A DNA stretch of 64,000 nt, taken from assembly GCF_002907375.1 (NCBI RefSeq), contig NZ_MIYK01000001.1:434001-498000 (forward strand), in the 5' to 3' direction. This document shows, piece by piece, positions 1 to 9,800 of the stretch. The position numbers and the translations under genes are program-made. Below the pieces are notes generated by a model. That model saw nothing but the letters and a program-made list of their open reading frames with translations. It searched no databases and had not been told where the DNA came from. Source of the DNA: Fructilactobacillus lindneri DSM 20690 = JCM 11027 (lineage in GTDB: Bacteria > Bacillota > Bacilli > Lactobacillales > Lactobacillaceae). Numbering within the stretch: the first letter of the stretch is position 1; each line of letters opens with the position of its first letter.

Positions 1-749
1 CCAAATGTCACATTTCTTCCAATCGACGCCATACCTGCATACCATTGTTGTCCAACCATAATCTTAACAACATAAACTCCTTCAACTGGCATTTGCTGCA
101 AATTACTATATTCAATATTAGCAGTTGGAAAACCTAATGTTCTACCACGAGCAAAACCATGAACGACGGTTCCGCTAGTTTCAAATCGATATCCTAAAAG
201 TTGATTTACAGTTTCAATATGACCAGCTTCCAGATTTTTCCTGATCCTAGTCGAACTAATCTTTTTTCGATCAAGCTTATCAGCTGGAACTGTTACAATT
301 TCAAATCGATCTTTAGCGTAATTAGGCAAGTCTGTCATCGTAGCATGTTTAGCTCCATATGTGTGATCGAAACCAGCTACAACTATTTGAGGATTTAATT
401 TCAACAAAAAATCATCGACAAATTGTTGGGGATTTTGTGACTGAAACTGATAGTTATAATTCACTTGGTAAACAATATCAACCCCTAAATCTTGGAATAA
501 TTGTTGTTTTCGCTCCCAAATGGTTAAATAACGGGCAGCATTCCCTTCCAATTTATGATAAACCAATGCAGGATAGTGATCGTAGGTCAAAACTGCTAAA
601 GGAAGTCCGTTTTTATCTGCAATCTCTTTTGCAGTTTTAATCACTTCTTGATGACCTAAATGAACACCGTCAAAAAAACCCATTGCAATTACAGCTGGTT
701 TTATTTTTAAACTATTATTAATAGAATCTGATAATTTAATTAACTGCAT
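1..749 (-). CDS. ribF: Bifunctional riboflavin kinase / FAD synthetase RibF (3' part outside window)
   Basis: Makes FMN from riboflavin and ATP, then FAD from FMN. The gene starts with ATG at 749 and stays open through the left window edge, giving about 249 residues. The N-terminal nucleotidyltransferase domain shows the GFFDGVHLGH motif near residue 25 and an ISSTR motif. The start of the kinase domain shows VVHGFARGRTLGFPTAN. It lies 10 bp downstream of truB, the usual Firmicutes arrangement, so the two are probably cotranscribed. The C-terminal end of the kinase domain is not visible. No frameshift was seen on translating the visible part. Confidence 0.93.
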   Translation of the reverse strand, partial: MQLIKLSDSINNSLKIKPAVIAMGFFDGVHLGHQEVIKTAKEIADKNGLPLAVLTYDHYPALVYHKLEGNAARYLTIWERKQQLFQDLGVDIVYQVNYNYQFQSQNPQQFVDDFLLKLNPQIVVAGFDHTYGAKHATMTDLPNYAKDRFEIVTVPADKLDRKKISSTRIRKNLEAGHIETVNQLLGYRFETSGTVVHGFARGRTLGFPTANIEYSNLQQMPVEGVYVVKIMVGQQWYAGMASIGRNVTF

Positions 750-759
750 AACCAATCCT

Positions 760-1671
760 CTAATCAAGATTAAACATTTTAAATGGTTTATATCTATTAT
801 TTTCAACATCTTTATAATAAAGTGCTCTAATCTTTTCATTATAGCCTAAAACTATTTTAGCTTCAGTAGTATTAACTTCCCTAGTGTCAATAAAACCGCC
901 ATGCTGAACTAATTCCCATTGTGATTTGGAAAGCTCAATTCGTGGGTATGCTTTAAGTGCATAATCAATAGGATAAATTAGCTTTTCAAGTTCACCGTGC
1001 TTGGACGCTGCTTCTAGTTGTGAAAAGGTTACAGTCTGATTTAAATCAAAACCTCCACTTTCAGTCCTAGTTAATTGTGACATCACAGCAGGAATATTGA
1101 ATTGCTTGCCAAAGTCAACGGCTAAGGTTCTGACATACGTACCTTTTCCACATTTGACTTCAAAAAAGATAGTTTGCGTTTGCGTTGCTTCGTCAATAAT
1201 GCTTTCACCAAGTTGTTTGAAATAATCAATTTTAATTGTTCGTTTAGGACGTTCAACTTTTTCACCATTTCGAGCATAATCATATAATCGACGCCCCTTA
1301 ACTTTAATTGCTGAAAACATTGGGGGAATTTGAATCGTTTCCCCAACAAAATTTTTAAATCCTGTTTCTATTTGACTTGTTGTTAATGGAGTGAAATCAT
1401 GATTTTCTGCGACAATTTCTCCATCCAAATCTTCAGTAGTTGTCGCAAATCCCAGGGTAATAGCACCACGATAAATTTTCCCAGATGCCATTAAATAATC
1501 AACTATTTTAGTTCCATGTCCTAAACAGATTGGTAGCACACCGTCAACATTAGGGTCTAAAGTTCCACTATGACCTACTTTTTTTTGATGCACAATTCCT
1601 CTAATTTTGCTCACACATTTAAAACTGGTCATGCCCATTGGTTTATATAGTGGAATAATTCCAGAAATCAT
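760..1671 (-). CDS. truB: tRNA pseudouridine(55) synthase TruB
   Basis: Converts U55 of the tRNA T-loop to pseudouridine. The 303-residue protein has the family hallmark HSGTLDPNVDGVL at about residues 34-46, with Asp39 as catalytic aspartate, and the KPMGMTSF segment near the N terminus. Length is normal for the family. An AAGGAG ribosome binding site precedes the ATG. A strong terminator sits directly upstream, after rbfA, so truB-ribF is probably a separate transcription unit or depends on read-through from the nusA-infB operon. Confidence 0.96.
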   Translation of the reverse strand: MISGIIPLYKPMGMTSFKCVSKIRGIVHQKKVGHSGTLDPNVDGVLPICLGHGTKIVDYLMASGKIYRGAITLGFATTTEDLDGEIVAENHDFTPLTTSQIETGFKNFVGETIQIPPMFSAIKVKGRRLYDYARNGEKVERPKRTIKIDYFKQLGESIIDEATQTQTIFFEVKCGKGTYVRTLAVDFGKQFNIPAVMSQLTRTESGGFDLNQTVTFSQLEAASKHGELEKLIYPIDYALKAYPRIELSKSQWELVQHGGFIDTREVNTTEAKIVLGYNEKIRALYYKDVENNRYKPFKMFNLD

Positions 1672-1703
1672 TTTTATGTCACTCCTTACTTAAATATGTA
1701 CGC

Positions 1704-1738
1704 AAAAATGACTGAGAAATAAATTCTCAGTCATTTTA
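1704..1738 (-). terminator. Rho-independent terminator after rbfA
   Basis: Fourteen perfectly paired bases (1705-1718 with 1724-1737) and a five-base loop. On the minus strand it ends in a short T run. It closes the rimP-nusA-infB-rbfA operon just after the rbfA stop codon. Confidence 0.85.
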
Positions 1739-1739
1739 T

Positions 1740-2090
1740 TTATTCTTTTTTGTTCAAATCATTAATCATTTGATCAATTTTACTTCCATATTGGATTGAT
1801 TGATCACGTTCAAAATGAATTTCAGGAGTAACGTAAATACTCAAACGATGTCCTAATTCACCACGAATTAATCCAGTTGCTTTATCAAGGCCCCTTTGAA
1901 CATTTTCTTGTTCTTTTTTGTCATCTGATAAAATACTGTAATAAATCGTTGCTTGTTGCAAATCACCAGTCGCTTCTACTCCAGTAATTGTAACACCTTT
2001 AACTCGGGGATCACGAACTCGTTTTAGTAAAATATCATCGACTTCTTTTTGAATTTCTTGCTGTAATCTTCCTACACGATACTGTGCCAT
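1740..2090 (-). CDS. rbfA: 30S ribosome-binding factor RbfA
   Basis: Small KH-fold protein that helps mature 16S rRNA and the 30S subunit, especially in the cold. The 116-residue product opens with MAQYRVGRLQQEIQKEVDDILL and contains RVRDPRVKGVTITGVE, both typical of RbfA. It follows infB by 21 bp, the conserved order, and is the last gene before a strong terminator. The ribosome binding site (AGAGAAG) is only moderate. Confidence 0.95.
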   Translation of the reverse strand: MAQYRVGRLQQEIQKEVDDILLKRVRDPRVKGVTITGVEATGDLQQATIYYSILSDDKKEQENVQRGLDKATGLIRGELGHRLSIYVTPEIHFERDQSIQYGSKIDQMINDLNKKE

Positions 2091-2111
2091 AATTCTTCTC
2101 TTTTCTAATCC

Positions 2112-4508
2112 CTATTTAGGAGCTACTTCTTTCATATGGTAAGCTTCCACAACATCTCCAACTTTGATGTCATTGTAGTTTTCGATAGTAAGACCACATT
2201 CATGACCTTGTTTAACTTCTTTAACATCATCTTTGAAACGTTTTAAGCTTCCTATTTCTCCATCATATTTAACCACACTATCTCTGATCAAACGCACTTT
2301 ACTGTCATTGGTAATGTAACCATCACTAACCATTCCACCTGCAATTGTACCAACAGCTGCTGCTTTATAAATTTGTCTAACATCAACGTTTCCAGTAACT
2401 TCTTCTTCGTAAGTTGGATCAAGTTTACCCTTCATTGCAGCGGTAACATCGTCAATTGCGTTATAAATGACTTGGTAAAGACGAATATCAACATTATCAG
2501 TTTCTGCTTGATTCTTAGCCTGTGGCGTTGGTCGAACATTAAATCCAATGATAATGGCATTACTTGCTTTTGCTAGAGCAATATCACTTTCATTTACAGC
2601 ACCAACTGAAGCATGAATAACATTAACATTAACTCCTTCAACGTTAATCTTTTTCAAACTATCTGCTAAAGCTTCAACAGATCCCTGAACATCAGCCTTG
2701 ATAATAACATTAACTTGCTTCATATCTTCTTGTTTCATCGAATCAAACAAGTTATCAAGAGTAACACGGTTATTTTGTTTACGTTCTTCCATTTTTGCTT
2801 CTTTAGCACGTTCTTCACCGGCAGCACGAGCTGTTTTTTCATCATCAAAGACAACAAAACGATCTCCAGCTTCTGGAACATCATTTAACCCTGTTATTTC
2901 AACTGGAGTTGATGGCGTAGCATTTTCAATATCTTGACCCAATTCATTAGTCATCGTTCTAACGCGGCCAAAGGTATCACCAACCACGATTGGGTCACCA
3001 CGATGTAAAGTTCCTTGTTGGACTAATAAAGTAGCAACCGGACCTTTACCACGATCAAGACGAGCTTCAACAACTGATCCAGCACCATTTTGTTTTGGAT
3101 TGGCTTTTAATTCCATCACATCGGCCTGTAACAAAATCATATTTAAGAGTTCATCAACATTAGTACCGTCTTTAGCAGAAATATCTACGAAAATAGTATC
3201 TCCACCATAATCTTCTGGAACTAATCCATAACCCATTAATTGTTCTTTAACGTGGTTTGGATTAGCATCCGGCTTATCAATCTTATTAACAGCAACGATA
3301 ATTGGTGTTTTAGCTTCTTTGGCGTGATCAATTGCTTCAACAGTCTGAGGCATCACTCCATCATCAGCTGCCACCACTAATACAGTAATATCAGTAATAT
3401 TAGCACCACGAGCCCGCATTTCAGTAAAGGCCGCATGTCCTGGTGTATCAAGAAAAGTAATTTCCTTATCGTCATGCTTCATTTGATAAGCACCAATAGC
3501 CTGAGTAATTCCACCTGCTTCACCAGATGTAATATGAGAATGACGTAAATAATCAAGTAAAGTGGTTTTACCATGATCAACATGTCCCATAATAGTAACT
3601 ACTGGTGGACGTGGAGCCTGGTAAGCAGTATTTTTTTCTTCTGCTTCAAAAAATTTATCAATATCTGATACGTTGACTTGTTGTTTTTCTTGAGATTTAA
3701 TTCCGTAATCTTCAGCTAAAACCTCAATGGTATCTTTATCAAGTGATTGATTTTGATTGACCATCATACCTAACATAAACAATTTTTTAATAATCTCAGC
3801 AGGTTCACGATGCAAAATTTTACCAAGATCTTGTGCATTCATACCATCAACATATACTAAAGTTTCTGGCAATGGACGATTTTTACGAACTGTAGGCTGT
3901 TTCTTATGATTTTGTCTAATTCGCTGATTTTTAGAATACATATTGCTAAATCGGTTATTATGATTATTCCGATTACGGCGTTTCTTTTTATTGTTACGAT
4001 TTAAACTTCCGCCAAACTTACCATTATTACCACTAGCTGGTTTATTTTGGGTATGATTGGTAGGCTTACTGGTGCTGTTACTAGTATTTGTATGACTACC
4101 AGTAGCATTGTTGTTACGATTATGATTTACCTTAGTAATTGGACCATGGTAAGCGTTATGCTGATTACGGTTAGAGTGATTATTTTTTGAATTATGACTT
4201 TGCTTGCTTTGGCTATCACTATGTGGCTTAGGTTTGCTATTTTGAGTGTTCGTTGGCTTTCCCTTTGCATGTGGTTGGTTTACGGATTTATTATGTTGAG
4301 TATTACTATGTGTAGACTGTTTTGTCACCGTTTTTTTACTCTCCATTTTATGATTATTTAATGTCCCACGAACCTTTTTTTCTTGTGATTCATCCAATGA
4401 TGACATGTGGTTTTTTACATCAAAACCATTTGATTGTGCAATTCCAAGAACTTTTTTGCTTGGCACATTAAGTTCTTTAGCTAATTCATAAATTCTTTTT
4501 TTAGCCAT
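2112..4508 (-). CDS. infB: Translation initiation factor IF-2
   Basis: GTPase that brings initiator fMet-tRNA to the 30S subunit and promotes subunit joining. The 798-residue protein has an IF2_N domain at residues 1-40 and a second one near 215-265. The G domain follows, with GHVDHGKTT at 308-316, DTPGH at 354-358 and NKID at 408-411, then domains II to IV to the C terminus. Between the N-terminal domains, residues about 45-210 form a low-complexity linker very rich in Asn, His, Lys, Ser and Thr. The gene lies 14 bp after ylxQ in the nusA operon. Frame and length are intact. Confidence 0.97.
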   Translation of the reverse strand: MAKKRIYELAKELNVPSKKVLGIAQSNGFDVKNHMSSLDESQEKKVRGTLNNHKMESKKTVTKQSTHSNTQHNKSVNQPHAKGKPTNTQNSKPKPHSDSQSKQSHNSKNNHSNRNQHNAYHGPITKVNHNRNNNATGSHTNTSNSTSKPTNHTQNKPASGNNGKFGGSLNRNNKKKRRNRNNHNNRFSNMYSKNQRIRQNHKKQPTVRKNRPLPETLVYVDGMNAQDLGKILHREPAEIIKKLFMLGMMVNQNQSLDKDTIEVLAEDYGIKSQEKQQVNVSDIDKFFEAEEKNTAYQAPRPPVVTIMGHVDHGKTTLLDYLRHSHITSGEAGGITQAIGAYQMKHDDKEITFLDTPGHAAFTEMRARGANITDITVLVVAADDGVMPQTVEAIDHAKEAKTPIIVAVNKIDKPDANPNHVKEQLMGYGLVPEDYGGDTIFVDISAKDGTNVDELLNMILLQADVMELKANPKQNGAGSVVEARLDRGKGPVATLLVQQGTLHRGDPIVVGDTFGRVRTMTNELGQDIENATPSTPVEITGLNDVPEAGDRFVVFDDEKTARAAGEERAKEAKMEERKQNNRVTLDNLFDSMKQEDMKQVNVIIKADVQGSVEALADSLKKINVEGVNVNVIHASVGAVNESDIALAKASNAIIIGFNVRPTPQAKNQAETDNVDIRLYQVIYNAIDDVTAAMKGKLDPTYEEEVTGNVDVRQIYKAAAVGTIAGGMVSDGYITNDSKVRLIRDSVVKYDGEIGSLKRFKDDVKEVKQGHECGLTIENYNDIKVGDVVEAYHMKEVAPK

Positions 4509-4521
4509 AAAATCACTCTCC

Positions 4522-4824
4522 TTATTTATTTAATTCATTTATCTTCCTCGCAAAACCATTATCTGTAATTCCAACAATTGTTCGGTTCTGTCCAATTGCA
4601 TCACTTAAATCATTTTTAGTTATTTCATTATTAAAGGGAACATGATAAAAATTACTTTTATTCAAAAATCTTTTAGCACTAGATGCTCCTGCATCACTAG
4701 CAATAAAGAGAAATTTAACTTTACTCTTTTTAATGTTATTCAGTACAATATCTTCTCCAGATACTATCTTACCAGCTCGACGCGCAATTCCCAAAAGATT
4801 TAACATTTGATTATAATTTGTCAT
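4522..4824 (-). CDS. ylxQ: YlxQ, L7Ae-family RNA-binding protein
   Basis: A 100-residue L7Ae/L30e-type protein ([36 protein letters not shown]) expected to bind kink-turn RNA. Its exact target in Firmicutes is not firmly known. It overlaps the end of rnpM by 14 bp, which implies translational coupling, and is followed by infB, the standard nusA-rnpM-ylxQ-infB order. Confidence 0.92.
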   Translation of the reverse strand: MTNYNQMLNLLGIARRAGKIVSGEDIVLNNIKKSKVKFLFIASDAGASSAKRFLNKSNFYHVPFNNEITKNDLSDAIGQNRTIVGITDNGFARKINELNK

Positions 4825-5113
4825 TTTTCTTCAATTCTTGACGAGCCTGGATATGGTCTACATATTCAATTAACTCGTCATAAAATTCATCGGATAACTC
4901 TACATCAAAAACTTGATCTAAAAGGTGTTGATTACGAGCTTGTTTTACTGCATCGACTTCAACGCGTACATAAGCTCCACGACCTGATTTTTTGCCAGTG
5001 GGGTCAAGAGAGACATTTAAATCTTTATCACGAACAATTTTAACTAATTCACGTTTTGGATACATTTCTCCTGAAATAACGTCTTTACGCATGGGAATTT
5101 TTCTTTTTTTCAT
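4811..5113 (-). CDS. rnpM: RNase P modulator RnpM (YlxR family)
   Basis: A 100-residue YlxR-family protein (DUF448), recently shown in Bacillus to bind and modulate RNase P. Visible family features are PMRKDVISGE, an RELVKIVR segment, and the DPTGKKSGRGAYV motif. The start chosen is the ATG at 5113 (MKKRKIPMRK), seven bases after an AGAGGG ribosome binding site. A TTG two codons upstream is less well placed. It lies between nusA and ylxQ. Confidence 0.92.
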   Translation of the reverse strand: MKKRKIPMRKDVISGEMYPKRELVKIVRDKDLNVSLDPTGKKSGRGAYVRVEVDAVKQARNQHLLDQVFDVELSDEFYDELIEYVDHIQARQELKKNDKL

Positions 5114-5133
5114 AATCAATCCCTCTTTATAAA

Positions 5134-6252
5134 TTAATCGTCAGTTTTAACGATTTCATCATCATCTACATTCAACTGATCATCAGAATTTGGTTGACTT
5201 TTATCATCTTGATTTTCATCCATTTCTGATTCAGATTTAATGTCAATTCTGTATCCAGTCAAACGAGCTGCTAATCTTGCATTTTGACCGCGTTTCCCAA
5301 TTGCAAGAGATAACTGGTCATCTGGAACCACAATCGTACATGCTTTATCTTCACCAGCTTTAAAAATAACGTCAATTACATCAGCTGGATTTAAAGCATT
5401 GGCAATATACTCAGCTGGATCTTCTTTCCATTGAACGATATCCATATTTTCACCGTCAAGTTCATTTACGATATCTTGAACTCGTTGGCCTCTAGGACCA
5501 ACCGTAGTTCCAACTGGATCAATATTTGAATCGTTCGACTTAACTGCAACTTTAGAACGATCCCCAGCTTCCCTAGCAATTGAAACAATCTCAACAATTC
5601 CATCATAAACTTCAGGAACTTCTTGTTCAAATAAGCGTTTTAATAATCCTGGCGCTGTTCTACTAACAAAAACTTGTGGTCCTTTAGCAGCATCATCGAC
5701 ATTTGTTACATAAACCTTAATCTTATCTTGAGGGTGATAAGTTTCATTTGGCATTTGTTCATTTTGTGGCATTACTGCTTCTACACCATCTAAATTCAAA
5801 TAAACAAACCGATTATCTTGACGTTCCACTTCTGCAGTTACTAACTCATCTTGATATTTACTATATTTGTTATAAACCGTTTCACGTTCTGCTTCTCGAA
5901 CTCTTTGCATAATAACTTGTTTAGCGGTTTGAGCAGCAATACGACCAAAGTTTTTAGGCGTTACTTTAAATTTGATTTCATCGCCTAATTCATAACCACG
6001 ATTAATTTGTAAGGCTTCTTCCAAACTAACTTCTAAGCGTGGGTCAACAACTTCTTCAACAACTTTTTTAACTGCATAAACGTTCATGTTGCCTTTTTTT
6101 TCGTCAAATTCAACTTCAACATTTTGTGCTTGATCATAGTTACGCTTATAAGCTGAAACCAATGCTGCTTCTAAAGCATCAATAACAACTTCTTTTTTAA
6201 CACCTTTTTCTTGTTCTAACGCATCTAACGCTGTAACTAATTCTTTACTCAT
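5134..6252 (-). CDS. nusA: Transcription termination/antitermination factor NusA
   Basis: RNA polymerase elongation factor that stimulates pausing and intrinsic termination. The 372-residue protein has the N-terminal polymerase-binding domain, an S1 domain near residues 130-200, and two KH domains (VGTTVGPRGQRVQ and LSLAIGKRGQNARLAARLTG). It ends in an acidic Asp/Gln-rich tail after about residue 345. There is no C-terminal acidic repeat region as in Escherichia coli, which is normal for Firmicutes. It follows rimP by 15 bp. The leader upstream of rimP contains a terminator-like hairpin that could let NusA control its own operon. Confidence 0.96.
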   Translation of the reverse strand: MSKELVTALDALEQEKGVKKEVVIDALEAALVSAYKRNYDQAQNVEVEFDEKKGNMNVYAVKKVVEEVVDPRLEVSLEEALQINRGYELGDEIKFKVTPKNFGRIAAQTAKQVIMQRVREAERETVYNKYSKYQDELVTAEVERQDNRFVYLNLDGVEAVMPQNEQMPNETYHPQDKIKVYVTNVDDAAKGPQVFVSRTAPGLLKRLFEQEVPEVYDGIVEIVSIAREAGDRSKVAVKSNDSNIDPVGTTVGPRGQRVQDIVNELDGENMDIVQWKEDPAEYIANALNPADVIDVIFKAGEDKACTIVVPDDQLSLAIGKRGQNARLAARLTGYRIDIKSESEMDENQDDKSQPNSDDQLNVDDDEIVKTDD

Positions 6253-6267
6253 TTCTCGTTCTCCTAA

Positions 6268-6750
6268 CTAAAATTCAATTGCCAAACGCGCTTTGGAAAT
6301 TAACTTCCTTGGAATAACAACATTTTTACGTGCAGTTTTAATTTTAATCGTCAAAGTTAAATCATCTTCGGTAACTTTAGTTAAGGTTCCTTCAAATACT
6401 TTCTTACCATCTAACTTTTGGTATAAAGAAACATTAATATATTTGTCAATTGCATTTTGATAATCTTGTTCCTTAAGCAGCGGACGTTCAGCTCCAGGTG
6501 AAGATACCTCTAGAAAATAAGGTTCTGCAAAAGGATCAGGGTTTAGTTCATCTAATTTTTCGCTTAATTGATCACTCACTGTCACACAATCATCAAGTGT
6601 AACACCATCATCTTTATCAATGTAAACTCGCAAGTACCAGCTCCCGCCTTCTTGAACAAATTCAACATTGTATAAATAAAAATTATTTTCATTTAAAATC
6701 GGATTAACCGTGTCAGTAACTCTGTCAATAATTTCGCTTACTTCGCTCAA
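6268..6750 (-). CDS. rimP: Ribosome maturation factor RimP
   Basis: Assists assembly of the 30S subunit. The 160-residue protein shows the family segments [30 protein letters not shown] and SPGAERPL. The start is TTG at 6750, eight bases after an excellent AGGAGG ribosome binding site (6758-6763), and no upstream in-frame ATG is better placed. It is the first gene of the rimP-nusA-rnpM-ylxQ-infB-rbfA operon and has a promoter, hairpin and possible upstream ORF in its leader. Confidence 0.95.
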   Translation of the reverse strand: MSEVSEIIDRVTDTVNPILNENNFYLYNVEFVQEGGSWYLRVYIDKDDGVTLDDCVTVSDQLSEKLDELNPDPFAEPYFLEVSSPGAERPLLKEQDYQNAIDKYINVSLYQKLDGKKVFEGTLTKVTEDDLTLTIKIKTARKNVVIPRKLISKARLAIEF

Positions 6751-6761
6751 CTATTTACCTC

Positions 6762-6791
6762 CTAAAAGTTTCTAATAAAAAGAGCGAGCAT
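6762..6791 (-). CDS. Candidate 9-codon leader peptide (upstream ORF) of the rimP-nusA operon
   Basis: ATG at 6791 opens a short frame, MLALFIRNF, ending in TAG at 6762-6764. An AGGAG sequence (6801-6805) lies nine bases before the ATG, good spacing for a ribosome binding site. The ATG and the AGGAG overlap the loop and 5' arm of the leader hairpin, and the TAG overlaps the AGGAGG of rimP. Translation would open the hairpin and deliver ribosomes to rimP. No comparative support is available here, so it may be chance in a short region. Confidence 0.35.
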   Translation of the reverse strand: MLALFIRNF

Positions 6792-6803
6792 CTCTGCTCA
6801 CTC
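6774..6803 (-). terminator. Terminator/attenuator hairpin between polC and rimP
   Basis: Minus-strand arms GAGTGAGCA (6795-6803) and TGCTCGCTC (6782-6790), with one G-U wobble and a GAGA loop, followed by an interrupted T tract (TTTTTATT, 6774-6781). It can end polC transcripts. Because the rimP promoter lies upstream of it at 6831-6859, it also sits inside the rimP-nusA leader, as an attenuator would. Confidence 0.75.
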
Positions 6804-6830
6804 CTAAAAGAGTTTTTAATCACTAAGTTA

Positions 6831-6859
6831 AATATAACATAATACTATTGTTTCTTCAA
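6831..6859 (-). promoter_or_regulatory. Sigma-A promoter of the rimP-nusA-infB operon
   Basis: TTGAAG at 6854-6859 and TATATT at 6831-6836 with a 17-base spacer. It lies in the gap after the polC stop codon and points towards rimP. The expected start point near 6824 gives a leader of about 75 bases holding the hairpin and the short ORF. Confidence 0.75.
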
Positions 6860-6864
6860 TCTAA

Positions 6865-9800
6865 CTACATATCAAAAAGACTAAGTTGATTTTCATCAGG
6901 TAGTCCCGTTAAAACTCCATTTTTGGTCATATATTCTATTACTGTTTTTGAAACACTGCCACGCTTAGCTAAGTCTTCTTTCGAAATAAATGGTTTATCT
7001 TCTCGAGCTGCCACGATTTGCTTAGCCACATTTAATCCTAGCCCTGGAACCGAGCTAAACGGTGCAATTAATTTTTTACCATCCATCAACCATTCTGAAG
7101 CATCAGAACGTTGCAAATCAATCATTTCAAATTCAAAACCGCGTTCTAGCATTTCATTGGCAATTTGCATTACCGTCAATAAATTCTTTTCTTTAGTTGA
7201 AGCTTCAGTACCTTTACTAGTAATTTCATTAATCACATTTTTTACTGCATCTTTACCATGAGACATTGCTTCAACATCAAAATCATCTGCACGAACCGAG
7301 AAGTATGCCGCATAGTATACCAATGGAAAATAAACTTTAAAATAAGCGATTCGTAATGCCATTAACACATAAGCAGTAGCATGAGCTCTAGGAAACATAT
7401 ATTTAATTTTAAGGCAAGAATCGATATACCACTCAGGAACATTTGCATCACGCATCGTTTGTTGCCATTCATCTTTGATTCCTTTACCCTTACGAACTTT
7501 TTCCATAATTTGAAAGGAGGTTTCAGAGTCAACACCATAGTTAATTAAATCGGTCATAATATTATCACGACAACCAATTACATTGGAAATGGTTGCTGTT
7601 CCATCCTTAATCAATTCATCGGCATTACCTAACCAAACGTCTGTTCCGTGAGATAATCCGGATATCTGAAGCAAATCAGAAAAGTTTTGGGGATGTGTAT
7701 CTTCTAACATACCACGAACGAAATTAGTTCCAAATTCAGGAATCCCCAAAGTTCCAGTTTTAGAAAAAATCTGGTCTGAAGTTACTCCCAAAATTTCGGG
7801 ACTGCTAAAAATTGTCATAACTCCTTCATCATTCATCGGAATCGTATATGGGTCAATTCCAGATAAATCTTGTAACATTCGAATCATGGTTGGATCATCA
7901 TGTCCTAAAATATCTAATTTTAAAATGTTATCATGAATCGAATGAAAATCAAAATGAGTAGTTTTCCACGCTGCACTCTGATCTTCAGCCGGATACTGAA
8001 TCGGCGTAAAATCATAAATATCCATATAATCAGGGACTACGATAATTCCAGCTGGATGTTGCCCAGTTGTTCGTTTAACTCCGGTAGCCCCTTTAGACAG
8101 TCGATCAATTTCAGCATTTCTAAGGTTTTTACCGGTATCTCGCTCATAAGCTTTTACATACCCATAAGCAGTTTTATCGGCAACTGTTCCAATAGTTCCA
8201 GCTCGAAATACATTATTTTCTCCGAATAATACCTTGGTATAGTTATGAGCAATTGATTGATAGTCTCCAGAAAAATTCAAATCAATATCAGGTACTTTAT
8301 TTCCTTTAAATCCCAAGAAAGTTTCAAATGGTATATTATGCCCATCTCCAACCATTATCGTTCCACACTTTGAACATTTCTTTTGCGGCAGGTCAAAGCC
8401 AGAACTATATTCACCTTTAGTAAAAAATTCTGAATGCTGACAATTAGGGCAACGATAATGTGGTGGTAACGGATTAACTTCAGTAATTCCCGTCATAGTT
8501 GCCACTAAACTAGAGCCAACTGATCCACGCGAACCAACTAAATACCCATCTTTATTACTCTTTGAAACTAATCGTTGCGAGATTAAATAAATAACTGAGA
8601 ATCCATTTCCAATAATACTTTTTAGTTCACGATCTAACCGATCTTGAACTATTTTAGGTAATTCATCCCCGTATAACCGATGAGCCGTATCTAAGGTTCT
8701 TTGCTTAATTTCATCCTCAGCACCCTCCATTTTAGGAGTGTACAATTTATCCTTTAGAGGATGAATATCTTCAATTTTATCAGCAATCTGATTGGGATTA
8801 TCAACCACAATCTGCTCTGCTTTTTCATCACCCAAAAACTTAAAATCATCTAACATCTCGTTTGTAGTTCTAAAATGTAATTTAGGTAATTCAGTTCGAT
8901 TTAAGGGATTTGCCCCACCTTGAGAATTAATTAAAATTTTACGATAAATATAATCGTGTGGATCAAGATAATGGGCGTCACCCGTGGCTACAAGTGGAAT
9001 TTTTGTTTCATCAGCAACTTCTGACATGTTTTTAATAATATCTTGAAGTTTGCCGCGATCACTAATTAAACCACTATCGAGTAATGGCTGATAGGCTGCT
9101 TGGGGTTGAACCTCTAAATAATCATAAAACTTAGCTTTATCTAATGCCTCTTGTTTTCCTTTTTGCATCATTGCTGTAAATACTTCACCACTAGAACAAG
9201 CGGAACCAACTAAAATTCCATCTCGATATTTTTCTATTTCACTTCGAGGAATACGCGGAACTCGATAAAAATATTTGATATGTGCTAAAGATACTAGTTT
9301 AAATAAATTTTTTAATCCAGCTTGAGTCTGTGCCATTAAAATCGCATGAAATGGACGAGCATGTTTGTAAGCATCATTTTCAGTCATATGCTCATTTAAT
9401 TGATCATGAAACTGAATATTATATTCTTTTTCAGCGTCTTTTAAAAAGAGATAATTTAAGTGACCTGTTGTTTCAGCATCATAAATTGCACGGTGATGGT
9501 GTTCCAAAACTACGTCAAATTTTTTCGCTAAGGTATTAAGTCGATAACTTTTATAGTTTGGGTATAAAAACCGGGCTAACGTTAACGTATCAATGATTGG
9601 ATTACTAATTTTGGACATTCCATGACGTTCATAACCGGTATTCATAAAGCCAACATCGAATGTTACGTTATGTCCAACCACAATTGAATCACTACAGAAC
9701 TCTCGGAAAAGTTTAAAAACCTCTTCTTCTGACTTTGATCCTGCAACCATATCATCAGTAATTGAAGTTAAATTAGTAGTTTGTTCAGACAAGTGAAATC

